Notes under the pieces: generated by a model
The model's input: the letters and a program-made list of their open reading frames with translations, nothing else
Databases searched by the model: none
Told to the model about the DNA's origin: nothing
Origin: Darksidea phi
Lineage: Eukaryota; Ascomycota; Dothideomycetes; Pleosporales; Lentitheciaceae
Length of the DNA: 64,000 bases
Direction of reading: 5' to 3'
NCBI GenBank assembly: GCA_030770425.1
Contig: JASJFT010000039.1
Location: forward strand, 62,001 to 126,000
Shown: positions 1 through 12,021 of the stretch, piece after piece
Position numbering within the stretch: the stretch's first letter is position 1
How the letters are laid out: each line of letters starts with the position of its first letter
Position numbers and translations under genes: made by a program

Positions 1-1857
1 GGCATGACCAAAGCTGATCTCATCAATAACCTAGGTACCATCGCTCGTTCAGGTACCAAGCAGTTCATGGAGGCCCTGTCCGCAGGTGCTGATATTTCCA
101 TGATTGGCCAGTTCGGTGTCGGTTTCTACTCTGCATACCTGGTGGCAGACCGTGTGACCGTCGTCTCAAAACACAACGATGACGAGCAGTACATGTGGGA
201 GTCAAGTGCCGGTGGTACCTTCAAGATCAAAGAGGACACCGAAGGCGAGCAAATCGGCCGTGGCACCAAGATCATCCTTCACTTGAAGGACGAGCAGATG
301 GACTACCTGAACGAGAGCAAGATCAAGGAGGTCGTCAAGAAGCACTCCGAGTTTATCTCATACCCCATCTACCTTCACGTCCTTAAGGAGACCGAGAAGG
401 AGGTCGAGGATGACGAGGCCGAGGAGACCACCGAGGGTGACGAGAAGAAGCCCAAGGTTGAGGAGGTCGAGGACGAGGAAGAAGAGAAGAAGAAGAAGAC
501 AAAGAAGGTCAAGGAGTCCAAGATCGAGGAAGAGGAGCTGAACAAGACCAAGCCCATCTGGACACGGAATCCCCAGGACATTTCCCAGGAAGAGTATGCC
601 TCCTTCTACAAATCGCTCTCCAACGACTGGGAAGACCACCTCGCTGTCAAGCACTTCTCCGTTGAGGGTCAGCTCGAGTTCCGCGCCATCCTCTTTGTCC
701 CCAAGCGCGCACCCTTTGACCTGTTCGAGACCAAGAAGACGAAGAACAACATCAAGCTCTACGTCCGCCGTGTCTTCATCACCGACGATGCTACCGACCT
801 CATCCCCGAGTGGCTCAGCTTCGTCAAGGGTGTCGTCGACTCGGAGGATCTGCCCCTCAACCTGTCTCGTGAGACTCTCCAGCAGAACAAGATCATGAAG
901 GTCATCCGCAAGAACATTGTCAAGAAGACCCTCGAGCTGTTCAACGAGATTGCCGAGGACCGCGAGCAGTTCGAGAAGTTCTATACTGCCTTCTCCAAGA
1001 ACATCAAGCTCGGTATCCATGAGGACTCCCAGAACCGCCAGGCGCTTGCCAAACTTCTGCGATTCAACTCGACCAAGTCTGGTGATGAGACCACTTCCCT
1101 CACCGACTACGTGACTCGCATGCCCGAGCACCAGAAGCAGATGTACTACATCACTGGCGAGTCTCTCAAGGCGGTGCAGAAGTCACCCTTCATCGACTCA
1201 CTCAAGGAGAAGGGCTTCGAGGTCCTCTTCTTGGTTGACCCCATTGACGAGTACGCCATGACTCAGCTGAAGGAGTTCGATGGCAAGAAACTTGTCGATA
1301 TCACCAAGGACTTCGAGCTTGAGGAGTCTGAGGAGGAAAAGAAGCAGCGCGAGGCTGAGGAGAAGGAGTTTGAAGGTCTCGCCAAGAGCCTGAAGAACGT
1401 GCTCGGTGAGAGGGTCGAGAAGGTTGTTGTCTCTCACAAGCTCACCGGCTCACCATGCGCCATCCGCACTGGTCAGTTCGGTTGGTCAGCCAACATGGAG
1501 CGTATCATGAAGGCGCAGGCCCTCCGTGACACGTCCATGAGCTCCTACATGTCTTCCAAGAAGACCTTCGAGATCTCGCCCAAGTCACCGATCATCAAGG
1601 AGCTCAAGCGCAAGGTCGAAGCCGACGGTGAGGAGGACCGCACTGTCAAGTCCATCACCCTGCTCCTCTTTGAGACCTCTCTCCTCGTTTCCGGCTTCAC
1701 CATCGACGAGCCGGTCCAGTACGCCGAGCGCATCCACAAGCTTGTGTCACTCGGCTTGAACGTCGACGAGGACGTCGAGACGGAGCAGGAGGCCAAGGCC
1801 GACGAACCTGCCGCGGCCGAGGCGACAGGCGAGAGTGCCATGGAGGAGGTTGACTAA
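1..1857 (+). CDS. HSP90: Heat shock protein 90, 5'-truncated by window edge
   Basis: Cytosolic ATP-dependent chaperone of the Hsp90 family that folds and activates kinases, receptors and other client proteins. The frame is open from base 1, so the apparent ATG at 4 is an internal methionine. Roughly 80 N-terminal residues of the usual ~700 should lie upstream. Visible parts in order: the rest of the N-terminal ATPase domain with the [12 protein letters not shown] glycine-rich lid motif, a highly charged acidic/lysine linker (about residues 130-180), the middle domain ([23 protein letters not shown] motifs), the C-terminal dimerisation domain and the terminal MEEVD that binds TPR co-chaperones. 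No intron is needed in the visible part. A long antisense open frame (358-1131) is a shadow caused by biased codon use. Identification is certain; only the 5' end is unseen. Confidence 0.98.
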   Translation, partial: GMTKADLINNLGTIARSGTKQFMEALSAGADISMIGQFGVGFYSAYLVADRVTVVSKHNDDEQYMWESSAGGTFKIKEDTEGEQIGRGTKIILHLKDEQMDYLNESKIKEVVKKHSEFISYPIYLHVLKETEKEVEDDEAEETTEGDEKKPKVEEVEDEEEEKKKKTKKVKESKIEEEELNKTKPIWTRNPQDISQEEYASFYKSLSNDWEDHLAVKHFSVEGQLEFRAILFVPKRAPFDLFETKKTKNNIKLYVRRVFITDDATDLIPEWLSFVKGVVDSEDLPLNLSRETLQQNKIMKVIRKNIVKKTLELFNEIAEDREQFEKFYTAFSKNIKLGIHEDSQNRQALAKLLRFNSTKSGDETTSLTDYVTRMPEHQKQMYYITGESLKAVQKSPFIDSLKEKGFEVLFLVDPIDEYAMTQLKEFDGKKLVDITKDFELEESEEEKKQREAEEKEFEGLAKSLKNVLGERVEKVVVSHKLTGSPCAIRTGQFGWSANMERIMKAQALRDTSMSSYMSSKKTFEISPKSPIIKELKRKVEADGEEDRTVKSITLLLFETSLLVSGFTIDEPVQYAERIHKLVSLGLNVDEDVETEQEAKADEPAAAEATGESAMEEVD

Positions 1858-2276
1858 ACGGGCATTCGCCATCGTCTCCGAAAAGTTGACCGGCGTTTTG
1901 ATTCCCCCTCTTGTTCACGTATTACGGCTTTTTCCTTTCTATTCCTCCACCTCGTTTCTTGCATGCATGCGATACAGCTATCTAGTGCGGGCGTCTTGAG
2001 CGATTGGAGGATACGACTGATGGACGGATATCCCTGGATGACGGAATGTATTCTAGGTAGATTTTTGGGTGCTCTGAGTAATATGCTTAGATTCTCAGGA
2101 GCTACATGAATAATGAAAAGTTCAAAAACACTTTGCTTGCTCCAATATTGCCTTAGTCGTGACCGGTCCCTTCCGACGTGTGCTTTTGCTCGTGCTCTGA
2201 CGTAATTAGGCGCACAATCGATAACGAAGCTCTTAATAGCTACGGCGCGAGAGGTACTTGAACACAAACGCGAAAC
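1858..2276. other. Intergenic, HSP90 3' flank
   Basis: About 420 bp holding the HSP90 3' UTR and the upstream region of the Rdx-like gene. I see no further gene or RNA here. Confidence 0.7.
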
Positions 2277-3024
2277 ATGTCCTCAACTCAATCTGCGCCG
2301 GTATCCCTCCCACGTGTAGCCATCACATACTGCACACAGTGTCGATGGATGCTGAGAGCCGCATATGTACATATCTCGCCTTTCTTCCCAAGCTCCGCCC
2401 CACCACTAATCCATGCCTCATAGTTCGGCCAAGAACTCCTCTCAACCTTCGGCACGCAAATCGGTGAAATAGCCCTTATACCCGCCACGGGCGGGCTCTT
2501 CACCGTCGAACTCGTAAGCTCCCATTCCGACTCTTCCGTACCTGTGTATTTGCGTGTTAAGGAGGCGCTAAGCGGGTGGGGTGGGTGTTGCAGACGTATA
2601 TGCCGCGTAGTCAAGTGGCTGGGGGTGGATATGTAGAGGCGGAGAAGGTGTTGCTTTGGGATCGGAAGGCTGAGGGTGGGTTTCCTGGTATGTGGATGCT
2701 TCTTTTTTTTCTTGTTGCTGGTGCTATGTAAAGGGCGGTGGGGTGGGGGATGGGAGGTCCGAGGGAGATGTGGCTAATTTGAGGACAGAGACCAAGGTTT
2801 TGAAGCAGCGTGTGAGGGATTTTATTGACCCCGGGAGGGACTTGGGACATTCGGATAAGGGGGGGAAGAAGAAAGAGGGGGTGATGGTGGAAGAGAAGGG
2901 AGATGTGGGGAGGCGGGAGGAAGGGAGGAGCGTCGAGGGCGAGAAGCGGAGTTTCGATAGGGATGATGAGGGTGTTGAGTTGAAGAGGAATCCGGATGGG
3001 ACTGTGTGTGAGGATTGCGCTTGA
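2277..3024 (+). CDS. SelW/Rdx-family CxxC redox protein
   Basis: A thioredoxin-like small redox protein of the Rdx (SelW/SelT/SelH) family, here with cysteine instead of selenocysteine. Model: exons 2277-2366, 2424-2513, 2594-2687 and 2789-3024, giving 510 nt and 169 aa. The introns (57, 80 and 101 bp) have GT-AG ends and keep the phase. The N-terminus carries the family strand-CxxC motif (AITYCTQC, Cys19 and Cys22). The middle contains LIPATGG and the late region has WDRKAEGGFP, all typical of the fold. The C-terminal extension is rich in K/E/G and ends in CEDCA, a second cysteine pair. The start is the only ATG in frame with exon 1. The role in fungi is not established; a glutathione- or thioredoxin-linked redox function is inferred from the family. 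No single open frame spans the gene, so the evidence is the splice reconstruction plus the motif. Confidence 0.85.
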
Positions 3025-3274
3025 ATGTACAAGGCTGAGAGGAGAGGTCAGCTCAAAAGGCCGCGTGGTAGGGAAAGGGTGAGCTCATTTCATATGGCCG
3101 ACTATCAGAAATATAAGTCTACCTAGAGCTGAACAACAGTAGCAGTAGCCTATTTACTCCTATGAGGCTATACTAGTAACTCGGGCTCAACTAGATGACA
3201 CAGTCTCGCAAGACATCCATCCGAATGTCCTAAACCATCTTCCCGTCCGTACAACATCCTAAGCGATTGCGAAA

Positions 3275-4584
3275 CTACAAGCCGACGATGCGCAGCTTCC
3301 GCTCGGTCTTGTCCAGCCTGCTAGAAAGTCTGATATCCGCCATCTGCATTGCCTTTTTCACCGCAAGAGTATTGGCTCCCACCTTCTTCACTTTCCGCTC
3401 GAGCTCCTCCTTCAGCTCTTGCAGCTTCCTATCGACATGGCCGTCACCCTTGCTCGTCTCTTTGGCTTCAGCATCGTAGTACGTCCCATGCGTGTTCGGC
3501 GGACCCAGTGCCTCCCATAGGTTATCGATGCGTATGCCGTTGTCCTGTAGTGCCTCCTCGATGTCCCGAGACCGCTGGTCTAGCGCATCGAGCCTGTAGT
3601 GCTGCGACTGCTGAAGGGAAGCGGTGAATTTATATGACTCGTAGAAGAGGGTGTACGCTTTGGATAGATCGGTGTAGACGTCACTAGCAATGGCACAGTC
3701 GGCGGAAGCGGGGCGTGCGACGAAGATGGAAGGGTGCCCAAGTGCTTGCATCATCGTGAGCAAGAGGACGCAAAGGATGCAGCCCAGTGCGACCCTATCC
3801 TTTGTGCCCCAATTGAGCTCGCCGAATTTCCTCATGTCCCAAAAGGTCTCGACGTTGTTCGTTGACGGTTTCACGCTGGACCACTCAAGCTGCTGGATGA
3901 GGTCCATGGCTGCCCAGACACTGTGGGTTGCCTTGATGGAGTGATTTAACAACTTGCCGATTTCGCTGACAACGTTATTGGAGATTTCTTCGGTGATTGA
4001 GGGCGGTGGTGAGCCCCCCGGTCCTTCAACATACCCATTCGTCTTCTCGGTCATGGCTTCCAACGCAAGGCTGGTGGCATCACTGGCCGACAGGGATAGG
4101 CTGCGCGCTTGGGCGACGTATTGCACGATGGAGTCTGGCGGGAAAACAGCCTCTTTTCTACGGCGCCTGAGACCGCTCACAGCCAGATCAAGGCTATTGA
4201 CAGCGCGATGAAGCTCCGCGTAAAGTGGCGACTTATCGTCTCCATCGGGGGTTGTCACGCCCTCACGGAGCATGACCAATTCTTCCACAACCTTGGCCAT
4301 GCCAGTGAGAACGTTTTCAACGGTGGCATTAAGATGCTTGACCTAGGGTAGCATGTTAGCATACTGCTGTGACTCGAGACACGGGGTGCATTCACCTTCG
4401 GAAGATCGTGAGATGGCGCCTCGATCTTGACTGCGCCAGTCTCACTTGCGGCAAGCTCAGCAGTCGACTTCAGGGCGCCGTCTGCTTCCTCGTGCTTGGA
4501 AACGTTTTCGCCTAGTCATATCGGTTAGGGCGTCTCTACAGCTCTTGATTCTGGGATTGGCAACTCACCCGATGTGGAAGACAT
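3275..4584 (-). CDS. Conserved fungal coiled-coil protein with one TM segment
   Basis: Function not recognised. Model on the minus strand: exons 4584-4569, 4511-4396 and 4342-3275, giving 1200 nt and 399 aa. The first exon encodes only MSSTS plus one base. Both introns have GT-AG ends (56 and 53 bp) and join in phase. The protein is helical. A hydrophobic stretch in the middle (RVALGCILCVLLLTMMQAL) looks like a single membrane segment. The C-terminal third is a charged coiled coil (KLQELKEELERKVKKVG and similar). This arrangement resembles ascomycete hypothetical proteins with a membrane anchor and coiled coil. It is convergent with the Rdx-like gene, 250 bp away. I am confident it is a gene but not of any function; a role as a membrane-anchored scaffold would be speculation. 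Confidence 0.75.
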
Positions 4585-7500
4585 CGCGCAGTGATTCAAA
4601 GTGAGTTGCGTACTGAGGGTGGAAGATGGCAGCTGATGTCTGCGGGGGGTACAGTAGTTATAGGTCTACGTGGCTTGGGCAGCGAAGCTAGAATCTAGAT
4701 TCACGGTCACTGTGTGAGGGTGAAGTGGTGAACGGTGAGCGCTCGTGATTACGGTGAATGCGCTCGCAGGAGTTGCGAGCTCAGATAAGTTGCAGTAACC
4801 ATATTTTGGGAAAGCGTGTCACCACAATCAGGGCTTGCTCTGTGTTGATTTGTGCTCATTAATTCTTTGGAAGGTGATGAAGCGCTGTTGAAGCTACACG
4901 TTGCTGACAGTTGGTGAAGGGACGGACATTGCAAACAACTGAATGCCCAGGCAAGTTGCCTCTATGAAGCACAGCAGGTGTGATCAAGACGACAGACAGG
5001 AACGCTTGGCGGGGTCCATTCCGGCGGGATGAAGCTGTCGTGATAGGTGGTCCGTGCTTCCGATTGGCTACCAGTGGGGGAGGTACAGGGATGTTCTTGC
5101 CTAGTTGGTCATACACATATCGGTCGTCTGCGTTAGATAGTACAGTACAAACATATGATGGAATCAGGTGTGAAGGCAACCCGGATAGAACCTCCACAAA
5201 CTCAGTGATCGCAATTGTGCCATTCAAAAGGATATTGGTAGAGTTACGTCGGAGGCGTAGCCGCTAAAGGTCGCGGTACGAAGTCGGCAAAGCTAATCTA
5301 GAGGGTGTTGGTACCTATTGTCCTACACTCAAGGTGCCACTATCTCGCGATTACGACGCAGTTTGTACAACCTCGTTCGGTGTTAGAAGACCATATTGAG
5401 GAAGCAAGTACAGACATATGTGAGAGATGTTAGCAGTAAAAGATTAGAAGGTCTAAAAGCAGCCTACCCCCTGATACAACGTATTCGCCAATTCAGCCAA
5501 CGCAGGCCGGAGCTTTCTATGTCGTACCAACTCACACGTCTTTCGCCTAAGAATTAGATTACTCTTCCAAGACACCTTGACTAATCTCAAATTTTGACTT
5601 CCACTTCGGCCCGGGTCGCTATAGCGAAGTTTGTTCATTCAGTCCGCCAAGCGGATCCCCAGCAGACTCTTACAATCTCCGACCCATGGCGTGAGAGTCC
5701 ACCAGCACAGATCATGGGGTCCGTGGGTCGCGATCTAGAGAAATAAAATAAAGTTACCAACTGTAAGATAAGACAAGGCTTTTCATGCGAAGATACGAGT
5801 ATGAACGACAAAGCGCAAGAGCATTATTCCTGTATTTAGTATGACAGCGTCGAGGTAACCGCCTCTAGTAGAGCGGTATAAGGCGAGCTAGTCACATTCG
5901 GGACGCTCCTTGAACCCCGTCGACCAAGAACCATAAACGATCTGCAGATGGCTTTTCGCGTAAGCAGGGCTACCGGAGAAAAAGTCAAAGCATGCGTTTT
6001 GGGGAAGATTCTCGGAGTCGCGTTGCACAAGTCTTTTGGTTACCCGTTAATATCCATGACAAAAGGTTGCACTAGTGAAAGTGCCTGACTGCATATGCAA
6101 AAGGTTAACGTATGTGGGGCGGCCAAATCGATCGGGTAGAGACATGGGTAAAGCTTGGCACTGTTGTAGGAGTCGGAAGGCTACTAGTTCACGATCTGCC
6201 GGAGCGTCGTACACAAGCAGGGGTGGGATTCATAGCTCGACACTAAAGATCGATCGCATGCACATCTGGTGGACCCTCGCCGATGCACCGAGACTGGTAG
6301 ATGAATTTGATTTACGCGCGTTAGGGGACGTACGTGGTCGAATCGGAAAGGGCCTGCTCCAAACCCTGCTAATATCTCTTCAAGACATATCTCGAGGGCC
6401 CGGTCCTCCTGATGATAGACATGCCTTTTCTTGTGCACATGTTTAGCGGCCACATCGGATCCGCTCGTCTATAACAGAAGAGTACGACATACAGGAGCGA
6501 GGAAGACAGTGAGATTGTATAAGAATCTCCTAGATACAGAAGAATGGAGGCTATGTTCTAGGGCAAACGGCATTCTGGGATCGACAAGAGACGGAACGTG
6601 AGTGCTTGCTTTAGCCGTCGGACATTTGCTGGTCGCCGTTTGACGGATGGTTTTGGTAGGTGGAAGCTGACGCGAACAGAAGCAGCCCTACCAAGAGGCA
6701 ACAGGCTGACGAAGAGTGGGATGCACCATGCTAGCGGACCAGTTGGAGTGATGCAGAAATGGCAGCCGTGGGAGAGCCGCCGTGGTGTTGAGGCCGTGCC
6801 CGTCGGAGATCCCCACAAACCTCCGGCGTGCAGTCTCCCGCCGCTGATTGGGCGACTTCGTCCGGGCAGCGCCCAATCGTAGGAATATGACTGCTCATAC
6901 AACGAATTGCATGCGCCGGCGATAACACCGCGGAATATGTGGACAGACTCTCCGTTGATGATAGGACAAATCCATCAGCATCTGGGAGAACATTCCGAGA
7001 ATGCGGTCCAGCCTCGCGGCCCCTGCCAGATGGCCATCGTCCGGAGTCTGCTCGGATAGAACAAAGTCCGCGCTACAATATGGTCCCTATCACGTCACGA
7101 TCCCGTCTGCTGTCGTAGTCATGAGCTCGACTAGCGGCAAGGTTGGGCTGCTCAACAGCGCCCCTTCGATCTCTATCCATATGCCGATGAAAGTCGTTTA
7201 CATCACAGCAGACCTCTTGAACTTCTGCCTGCCGATGACATGTCCAACCATGGTATCGGTCCGACCCACGGTGTGCCAACTCTCCAACGACACATCGCCA
7301 AATTTCCGCAACAAAGGGCTTCCATGGGATGTGTTACCAGCCGTTCATCACCTCGGCGAGGATACAGTTCCCCCTAGTGGGCGAGACGCCTGTATTCGCA
7401 CTCTCAGCAAGCCACCCGAGACTGCTGCTCGCTTCTGGCTTGACGGCGACCCACTTGGATATGCACGCTTCCACCTTTGGCAAGGATCAGCTTCTGCATG

Positions 7501-7975
7501 TTCCAGTTGGCGCTCTCTTCGATCCGGTTGGCGCTCTATCTGCAGCCACATGAAGCTAACGCGGCGCCGGCATATCATCTTCACAGTCCAGCGCAAAGCT
7601 GAGGTACATTTACACTGCTTCGTCGTCTCACTTACGGGTTCGATTTGATTTCTGTTTGTTTCTAAGGGAGCCTGGCAGCTAGGCCAATCCTGGTCACAAG
7701 TACTTTTTCTCCCGTGCCTAATCCCGTCTCCCAGTTCGCAAGACATCGACGCGTAGGCTGACACTTGAAGAATGTCGATAGCCCCGGGGCGGATCACGCC
7801 CCTCGTGGGAGAAGGGCCTCGACCTCATGCTCACCCACATCCTGGCGTCCTCTCTGACCGGAAACGTAGATCCGCCACTGCAGTCACCCCAGTGCTCGCG
7901 ACTGGCCAGGGTCCGGCCCATCCTCCGACGCCATCGTGGCGCACCAAATTATATCAAGCGAGATCTCATAGTTCC
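4585..7975. other. 3.4-kb tract without a recognisable gene
   Basis: Several open frames of 60-215 codons occur on both strands (for example 7001-7648 on + and 7348-7797 on -), but they overlap each other in different frames, lack family motifs and have no convincing splice structure. Base composition is mixed rather than AT-rich, so it does not look like a heavily RIP-mutated transposon. The last few hundred bases are probably the promoter and 5' UTR of the gene starting near 7976. I cannot support any feature inside. Confidence 0.5.
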
Positions 7976-10943
7976 ATGGACAATAGGTATAACCCCGACT
8001 TGCTCCACTACGATCCTGCAAGCTTGTCGCGACGAAATCGCTCCGACCTATCCCTAGACGGCTCCCCGTGTCTGATTCAACGGTCCACCAGCTGCGCCGC
8101 AGCAACACGAGCTCCAATGCGCGCCGCAAAGGTCCGAAGATGGGCAGGCCTCACCCGTGAGGCAAGCGAGTGGGATGGCTTGCGACGAGTGAGTGGTCGT
8201 GTACGCGTCAACAAACACTACTAACTTTGGGCAGGATCCAGAGCTTTGGTTTGAAGACGGCGACTGTCTCGTACATCTTTATGCACGCGGACAATCACGC
8301 CGAGGTCCCGCGTTTTGCGTCCCATTCAGCGTCCTCAAGCAAAGCAATTGTGGTTCCATGTTCTGCCTCTGCTTTGCACAGATGGCTGCGGCCCCCGGTA
8401 CCGCATCACATCACTCAAAGCGACTCTCGAACGGGCTGGGCACGCCAGTCTCAGACTCCAACAAAGTTGAGCTTTTCATTCCCGCTCCGGACGATGGGTC
8501 GAGAGAGTCTGTGTTCAAGTGGCACATCACGACAAGGAATTTCTTCGCATACATCTTCGGCAAGCCCCTGGTCGGAGAACATCTGGGGCAAGCATTCGTG
8601 GGTCTTCAAGAGAGAATGCATCTCTTCCGTTCGGGACAGGTCAACAACAGGCAGGACTTTCTTAAATACGCCGAGAGCCAAGGCTATCGTGATATTGTAG
8701 ATTCCCCCGACTATGCGCTCGCTATGCTATATTACGCCGAGCATTACAAACTTCGAGACATCTGGATCGATGCCTTTGCTCACTGCGTTGGCATGAACGA
8801 GCGCCTAGCACTGAGCTCGGAGTTTGCCGTAAGTATTCCAAGCAACTCAAAACTGGCAGCTACTGACACGACCCAGCCACTTTCGTGTCTTACAAAAGCC
8901 CTGATCACTCGTGCTTATCTGGAAATGGATATCCACCTCGGCCGTGTGACTGGGGCTATGCGCAACTTCCTCGAGCATGACACGTCTCCCGCCTACCTCG
9001 GACTACCCGATGGTGCTCGTGCACATCTCGCTAGATTCAGATCTTTCTTGCATGGCTTTTACGTGGAGAAATTTGGTTACTGGCCGCCACCCAAAGGGTC
9101 GGCCTTCTCCAAGTCTTTGTTCAAGTCTATGTACTTCGATTTCCAGAACCTACACGACTATCTTGTTGATAAAGAGTCAACGACGGACATCTCTTCGCAA
9201 AAGCCAGCGAGCGGGGGCATCTGTGTCTTGCAAAACGTCGCTTCGTTCGACCAGAGACACAAGTTCGCTCCTTTGCCACACCCTCTTCCATTATTGCCCT
9301 CCGACGTCCCTGTCAGGAAGAGAACGGAGTCGCAAAAGACGCTAAGGACCCTGGCGTTAAGTTCAAAGCAAGGCAAAACCGATCGTTACTTGACAGCGCG
9401 CGCATCACTCACAGCAGCAACCAATGGTGGCGACGTTTTGGTCACGAGTTGCAGACTTGTTCAGGCATATGTACGATTCGAACGGCAATGCGCACTCAAT
9501 CAACGGGAAGAGAAGGTTTCAATGGCTGACGCCCGCAAAGTCCGATGGCTTTTGATCTACGGCACCGTTCAGTATCTAACATCGGCACTCCGAGCACCCA
9601 AGGAAGTCCGCGATACCGAAACCGCCAACTACCCATTATCTTGTCTCGTTACCGAGCAGTCGCCTTGGCAGGCTGGGACGAAAGTGCTAACCTCCCCGGT
9701 CGCCCGATCGATTAATGTCCCCAAGGCCATTGATGATTTTGCCTCGCAATCGGACGGCACAATCCCTGAGCAGGCCACTCCTAGCAGCATCACTATCCAG
9801 CCGGACTGTCAAACACAGGACTACTTCGCGCATACCAACACAGATTCCACCAAGTCTGCAGTATCTGCCGAGGTTCCGACTCCCCCAAGAGTCTCGTCAT
9901 CACGTAACCTATCTGGCCGTTCAGTTAGGCGTTTATCCCTATCCTCATTGAGTTCGCGTAGGAACAGTGCGCAGCCCAAATCGATCGCGCACTGCGATGT
10001 TCTTGTGCATAGCTACGGGAATCGTTTGAACGATAAGGCCGTCGATCCTTCATCCCTCACTCCATCCATATACTCCTCGTCTTCAGTATATTCTTCTCGC
10101 GCCCCTTCCCGCCAACCGTCCATCCTAGTCCACGACACCGACTCGCATTTAACTCAGCAGCTGGACCTTAAGCCAAATAGAAACGTCCAGTCTGAGTCGC
10201 TGCCAACATCTACATTCGACTCTCTCCACATGGAAGAGCTCGCTAGTTCCGTAACCTCGCTCGGGCCCTGGGTGTCTTCTAGCTCGTCCGAAAGCACCAA
10301 TTCAGTGGAAAGCCCACTCTGGAGCGATGGAGCAAGTTCTGTATCTTCTAGGTCAAGCGCATATGCCGAGTCAGTGCGAAAGACTAGCCCAGCTGACGAG
10401 AGGGGTCTTCTCAGAGGCCTTGTTTCCTTCGACAGCGCTTCAACCTCCGCTGTAAAAAAGGGGTCGCTTCCATCAACACCCATCACGCCAAGTCACTGCG
10501 GCGAGTTCCGCTTTAGCTTCGATAGTCAGAACTTATCATTGACCGAGCTGCTCAAGGATTCGCCCTCGTCTTATCACGTCGACCCCGCCATCGGCATCGC
10601 TCTCAGTGCTCCTATTCCTCTTCCTAAAGATGCGCCTCGCGCAGTTCCAATGGCGCGGCTGTCCTCCGAAAACTGTCTACCAGGGAGATCTTTCTCTCCC
10701 GATCCCATACGAGACAACGTAATTGACATCTTCTCTGCTCTCGATATGTCTCCTACACTGGAGAAGCAAAAGGCGGGGAAACGCCTTGCAGCTGAAGCGC
10801 CTCAAGTCCCATTTGTCAGTGTTCCACAACCAGCAAAGACGCCAAAGAAATTTCCACAAATCAAGTCAATCACCAAGATTGTTGACGAGGAGAGGGCTAA
10901 ACTGGTGGCGAAGAGAAGGAGCATTTTCAGTCTCCGTTCCTGA
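7976..10943 (+). CDS. Large conserved fungal protein (DUF8004-like)
   Basis: Model: exons 7976-8188, 8235-8828 and 8877-10943, giving 2874 nt and 957 aa. The first intron is 46 bp. The second is 48 bp with a CTGAC branch site, and is also open in frame. The N-terminal half is well ordered: a short RRNRSDLSLDGSP lead, then WFEDGDCLVHLYARGQSRRG, a globular region to about residue 440, and a helical block (VRFERQCALNQREEKVSMAD) also seen in many Pleosporales hypothetical proteins that I associate, from memory, with DUF8004. The C-terminal half is Ser-rich, basic and disordered, with many potential phosphorylation sites. The ATG at 7976 was chosen over the in-frame 7772 ATG because similarity to the family starts there; the longer start adds 68 low-complexity residues. 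No biochemical role is known to me. A regulatory or cell-polarity adaptor is only a guess. Confidence 0.8.
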
Positions 10944-11334
10944 TTCACACTTCATTTTCATTCTCCTTCGCTATAAAGTTTCGTTTGTTTGTCATCATTA
11001 GCATGGCGCACAAGGCTGGATTCTATGCATCACGTTGGCGCTGTCGTTCGCTACTACGTCACTGTCTTTATCGATACCCATTATACCCGTCGTCGAATAT
11101 CATCCCTCGCGACACTACATACACTATCTCATATCATTACCAAACTACTGTTACGGGTCAAAAACTTTCTTTATCCAGTGTCAAACAAAATGCGGCACTA
11201 CTAGGGTTTCAATTGCGCGCATTGCTACGGAGTTAGCTAGACATATCAAAATGGGAAATTTACAGTATGAATCATCACATCAAGACCATTACCACATCGC
11301 TTCTTGGCTTAGTCAAGTGACTGACGCCCTTGCG
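10944..11334. other. Convergent intergenic region
   Basis: About 390 bp between two convergent genes. It should hold both 3' UTRs. Nothing else is visible. Confidence 0.6.
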
Positions 11335-12021
11335 CTATCCGACGTATGCATGAGCGGTTTCTAGCATAGGCCGAAACGTATATCCCGTGCATTGTATATT
11401 CGCACAGAAGCAACGCCGCCAAACCCACACCTTACCATCTCTGTCTTCGACCACGATGCCCGCCTCTAAAGTGTCGACATCGATATCATTGAAGTCGTCG
11501 CTCGATACGCTCGCTGCCTCGACGTTAATATCTTGATATGGATCCTCGTGTAGATAGTCTAGGTCGATGGATGTGGTCGATTCGCAGGAGGTGGAGGAGC
11601 TAGCGCTTGTTCGCGACGGTGAAGACCAAGGCGAGTGTGAAGAAAAAGCTGATGGCGAGGGAGTAAGAAGTGGAGAGGAAGGTAGAATCGGCGAATATTG
11701 ATGGAGAACAATGGCTTCGAAGTCGGTGGAGAGATCGGGAGTATGGGTGGAGAAGAGGTCGTCGGCGGAGATGCGGTGCGGATAGTATCTCGAGCCGATG
11801 AGGGAGATGGTAGGTGGAGGCGGTGGTGGAGATATTGGTGGAGGTGGAGGTGGAGGTGGAGGTGGAGGTGGAGGTGGAGGTGGAGGTGGAGGTAGAGGTA
11901 GGGAAGTTGATGGCGGGCTTGAGTAAGAATGTGCGCTTCTGTCTGCGTACGAGCTTAGGCTCGAGAATAGGACTGAGTGTATGGTTGAGCTTGGTCTTGG
12001 GCTCCATCCCAGGAATGGCAT
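11335..12021 (-). CDS. Proline- and serine-rich hypothetical protein
   Basis: An uninterrupted 228-codon frame with no recognised domain. Order of regions: Ser/Pro-rich N-terminus, a run of about 19 prolines interrupted once before a second proline block (near residues 43-70), a Ser/Thr-rich acidic middle, and a short C-terminus with two cysteines close together (RRCFCANIQCTG). The polyproline is encoded by a hexanucleotide microsatellite, so length probably varies between isolates. The ATG sits in front of MPFLGWSPRP. The acidic, well-ordered C-terminal half argues for a genuine gene rather than a chance frame over a repeat, but there is no homology evidence. Possible extra exons cannot be excluded. 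Confidence 0.5.
   Translation of the reverse strand: MPFLGWSPRPSSTIHSVLFSSLSSYADRSAHSYSSPPSTSLPLPPPPPPPPPPPPPPPPPPPISPPPPPPTISLIGSRYYPHRISADDLFSTHTPDLSTDFEAIVLHQYSPILPSSPLLTPSPSAFSSHSPWSSPSRTSASSSTSCESTTSIDLDYLHEDPYQDINVEAASVSSDDFNDIDVDTLEAGIVVEDRDGKVWVWRRCFCANIQCTGYTFRPMLETAHAYVG
11836..11892. repeat. (GGTGGA)n hexanucleotide microsatellite
   Basis: About 9.5 nearly perfect copies of a 6-bp unit. On the minus strand it reads as CCACCT and encodes the polyproline run of the overlapping gene, so copy-number change would alter protein length without a frameshift. Confidence 0.95.

Noticed and set aside
358..1131. Long antisense frame of 257 codons within HSP90
   Set aside because: It is a Leu/Gly/Asp-rich mirror of the HSP90 coding strand, caused by codon bias. 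No independent motif.
4859..5227. 122-codon minus-strand frame
   Set aside because: Some segments look protein-like, but I could find neither a family nor a supporting exon structure.
7001..7648. 215-codon plus-strand frame
   Set aside because: Overlaps several frames on the other strand, has no motif or splice context, and composition is not protein-like.
4585..7975. Degenerate transposon
   Set aside because: No transposase, reverse transcriptase or integrase motif, no terminal repeats seen, and no AT bias as expected after RIP.
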